Shown: piece after piece, positions 5,564-6,429 of the stretch | Layout: each line of letters opens with the position of its first letter | How positions within the stretch are numbered: the stretch's first letter is position 1 | Origin: an uncultured Pseudomonadota bacterium | GTDB taxonomy: Bacteria > Pseudomonadota > Gammaproteobacteria > Methylococcales > Methylomonadaceae | Reading direction: 5' to 3' | DNA: 6,429 bases | Assembly (NCBI GenBank): GCA_903931355.1 | Contig: CAIZCB010000439.1 | Location: 1 to 6,429, forward strand | Position numbers and translations under genes: made by a program | Notes under the pieces: generated by a model | Databases searched by the model: none | The model's input: the letters and a program-made list of their open reading frames with translations, nothing else | What the model was told of the DNA's origin: nothing

Positions 5564-6239
5564 AAAGTTTGCAATATTTGTTGAGGGACTTACCGAACAG
5601 GAATTCACTATTCAATTACTTACTGAATTGGCTGGAAAACACGGCATAACGTTTGAAGTTCATTTACAGCATCAAGGAAAACTATCCTTTTCCGAACTTA
5701 GATCACACCAATCTCCAACTATTCATGTTTTAGTGGCTAACTGCTGTAATGATGGACAAGTTAAATCGCAAATAAAGGATCGTTATAATTCTCTACAATC
5801 TGCGGGATACTCATTAATTATTGGCTTACGCGATGTTTACCCTTTCAATCATAGTGATATTGAAAATCTAAGAAAAAACCTCTTAGTTGGACTACCCAAT
5901 AGTACTACACCTATACACATTCATTTAGCAATCATGGAAATTGAAGCTTGGTTTTTAGAGGAAACAACTCACTTTGATCGCATAGACAATAATATCAGCA
6001 CTAATAATTTGATTGCCAACGGTTTTGATTTTTCAAATATGCGAGCTTACGATTTACCTCATCCAGCAGAAACACTATCCAACATATATAGAAGTGTTGG
6101 TAAAGGTTACTCAAAAAACAAACGTCAAGTACAAAGAACTATTAACGCCCTATCTTATGAAGATCTATATATTAATACAACAACAAAATCGCCTTCTCTC
6201 AAAGAATTTATAACCAGTTTAGAGAAAGGCCTTTTTTGA
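5556..6239 (+). CDS. TOPRIM-like partner protein (DUF4276/RloB/DUF4435-like), putative effector
   Basis: A 227-residue protein whose N-terminus IFVEGLTEQEF (residues 7-17) matches the first TOPRIM motif of OLD-, RloB-, DUF4276- and DUF4435-type proteins, with E10 as the metal-binding Glu. A second strand, SLIIGLRDVYP (86-96), offers D93 where TOPRIM proteins carry DxD; only one Asp is present. IMEIEAWFLEE (126-136) resembles the acidic E-x-E-A-W/L-F block of DUF4276-type families. The C-terminus is basic (KGYSKNKRQ, 183-191) and ends SPSLKEFITSLE. These families are predicted nucleases. ATG 5556 is chosen for the SD GAGGT (5546-5550) with 5-nt spacing and the N-terminal motif. The frame extends upstream to 5514 but that region lies wholly in the ATPase gene. 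The 8-nt overlap implies translational coupling and a shared complex. Family assignment is by motif only. Confidence 0.75.
   Translation: MPRKFAIFVEGLTEQEFTIQLLTELAGKHGITFEVHLQHQGKLSFSELRSHQSPTIHVLVANCCNDGQVKSQIKDRYNSLQSAGYSLIIGLRDVYPFNHSDIENLRKNLLVGLPNSTTPIHIHLAIMEIEAWFLEETTHFDRIDNNISTNNLIANGFDFSNMRAYDLPHPAETLSNIYRSVGKGYSKNKRQVQRTINALSYEDLYINTTTKSPSLKEFITSLEKGLF
6191..6237 (+). terminator. possible intrinsic terminator overlapping the end of the TOPRIM-like gene
   Basis: GCCTTCTCTCAAA (6191-6203) pairs with TTTAGAGAAAGGC (6218-6230) as a 12-bp stem with two single-base bulges (C6200, A6225) and a 14-nt loop. C and six T (6231-6237) follow. The base of the stem is GC-rich, as expected. It lies inside the coding sequence and ends at the stop codon, so translating ribosomes could interfere with it. 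Confidence 0.4.
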
Positions 6240-6378
6240 ATAGCAAAAATAAGCAGCCCAAATTCAGACTAATACAAAATTATTATTGAAATATATCTTG
6301 CAAGTAATCATCAATGGAAACATAAGGCCGTTTTACTTTTTAATTGGCACTAGTATTTGGACTTTTAAAGTTCAAGAC

Positions 6379-6429
6379 TTATTTCTTCTTAGCCTTATGT
6401 TTCTTCTTATGCTGCGCGTGCTTTTTAGC
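6379..6429 (-). CDS. C-terminal tail of an unidentified Lys/His-rich protein (partial)
   Basis: On the minus strand, an open frame enters from the window edge and ends at TAA (6381-6379). It encodes 16 visible residues, AKKHAQHKKKHKAKKK: nine Lys, four His, three Ala and Gln-type residues only. Such tails occur on histone H1-like, nucleic-acid-binding and some secreted small basic proteins, so no function is proposed. The alternative plus-strand reading here has no SD. The gene converges on the ATPase/TOPRIM-like operon, and the 139 bp between them (6240-6378) is AT-rich with no gene seen. Confidence 0.5.
   Translation of the reverse strand, partial: AKKHAQHKKKHKAKKK

Noticed and set aside
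4207..6378. Direct-repeat attachment sites flanking the ATPase/TOPRIM-like module
   Set aside because: By eye I found no matching direct repeats at the two edges and no integrase, so an integrated element with att sites cannot be supported.

Overview
The window looks like a gammaproteobacterial chromosome segment, and a methanotroph of the order Methylococcales is my best guess. Three things point there: a CysRS that matches E. coli CysS residue for residue in spacing, a stand-alone methenyl-tetrahydrofolate cyclohydrolase of the kind methylotrophs use, and intergenic spacers filled with GTAGG-type and CCCCCTTT-type palindromic repeats that I associate with those genomes. The taxonomic call is inference; no 16S or methane-oxidation gene is present.

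Left part (1-2339, all on the minus strand). Transcription runs right to left: cysS, then fchA 6 nt downstream, then a tRNA operon with its own promoter (TTGACG-17-TAATAT) giving tRNA-Pro(UGG), tRNA-Arg(UCU) and a tRNA-His(GUG) cut by the window edge. As I recall, Pseudomonas has cysS-folD-tRNA cluster in the matching place, so fchA sits where the bifunctional FolD would be.

Middle (2340-4206, plus strand). A divergent spacer separates cysS from a PpiB-type cyclophilin that has gained a signal peptide. Next comes a spacer of about 446 bp made almost entirely of nested repeats: two elements bounded by ACTGCCATTAA-core inverted ends, three GTAGG-type stem-loop units, and a 76-bp imperfect palindrome. 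Then comes lpxH (lipid A biosynthesis), whose start lies 18 nt after the last repeat unit and has no visible Shine-Dalgarno sequence.

Right part (4207-6429). Base composition falls: sampled 60-nt lines are about 30-35% GC, against about 47-62% in lpxH. After a near-consensus promoter come two overlapping genes. The first is an ABC/OLD-type ATPase with divergent catalytic and H-loop positions. The second is a small protein with a TOPRIM-like VEGxTE motif. This ATPase plus TOPRIM-like pair resembles the architecture of phage-defence modules such as PARIS, AbiL/RloAB and split OLD/Gabija systems. It is the most interesting part of the window, although no specific named system can be assigned by eye. 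A possible intrinsic terminator closes the pair, and the window ends inside the Lys/His-rich C-terminus of an unidentified minus-strand gene.
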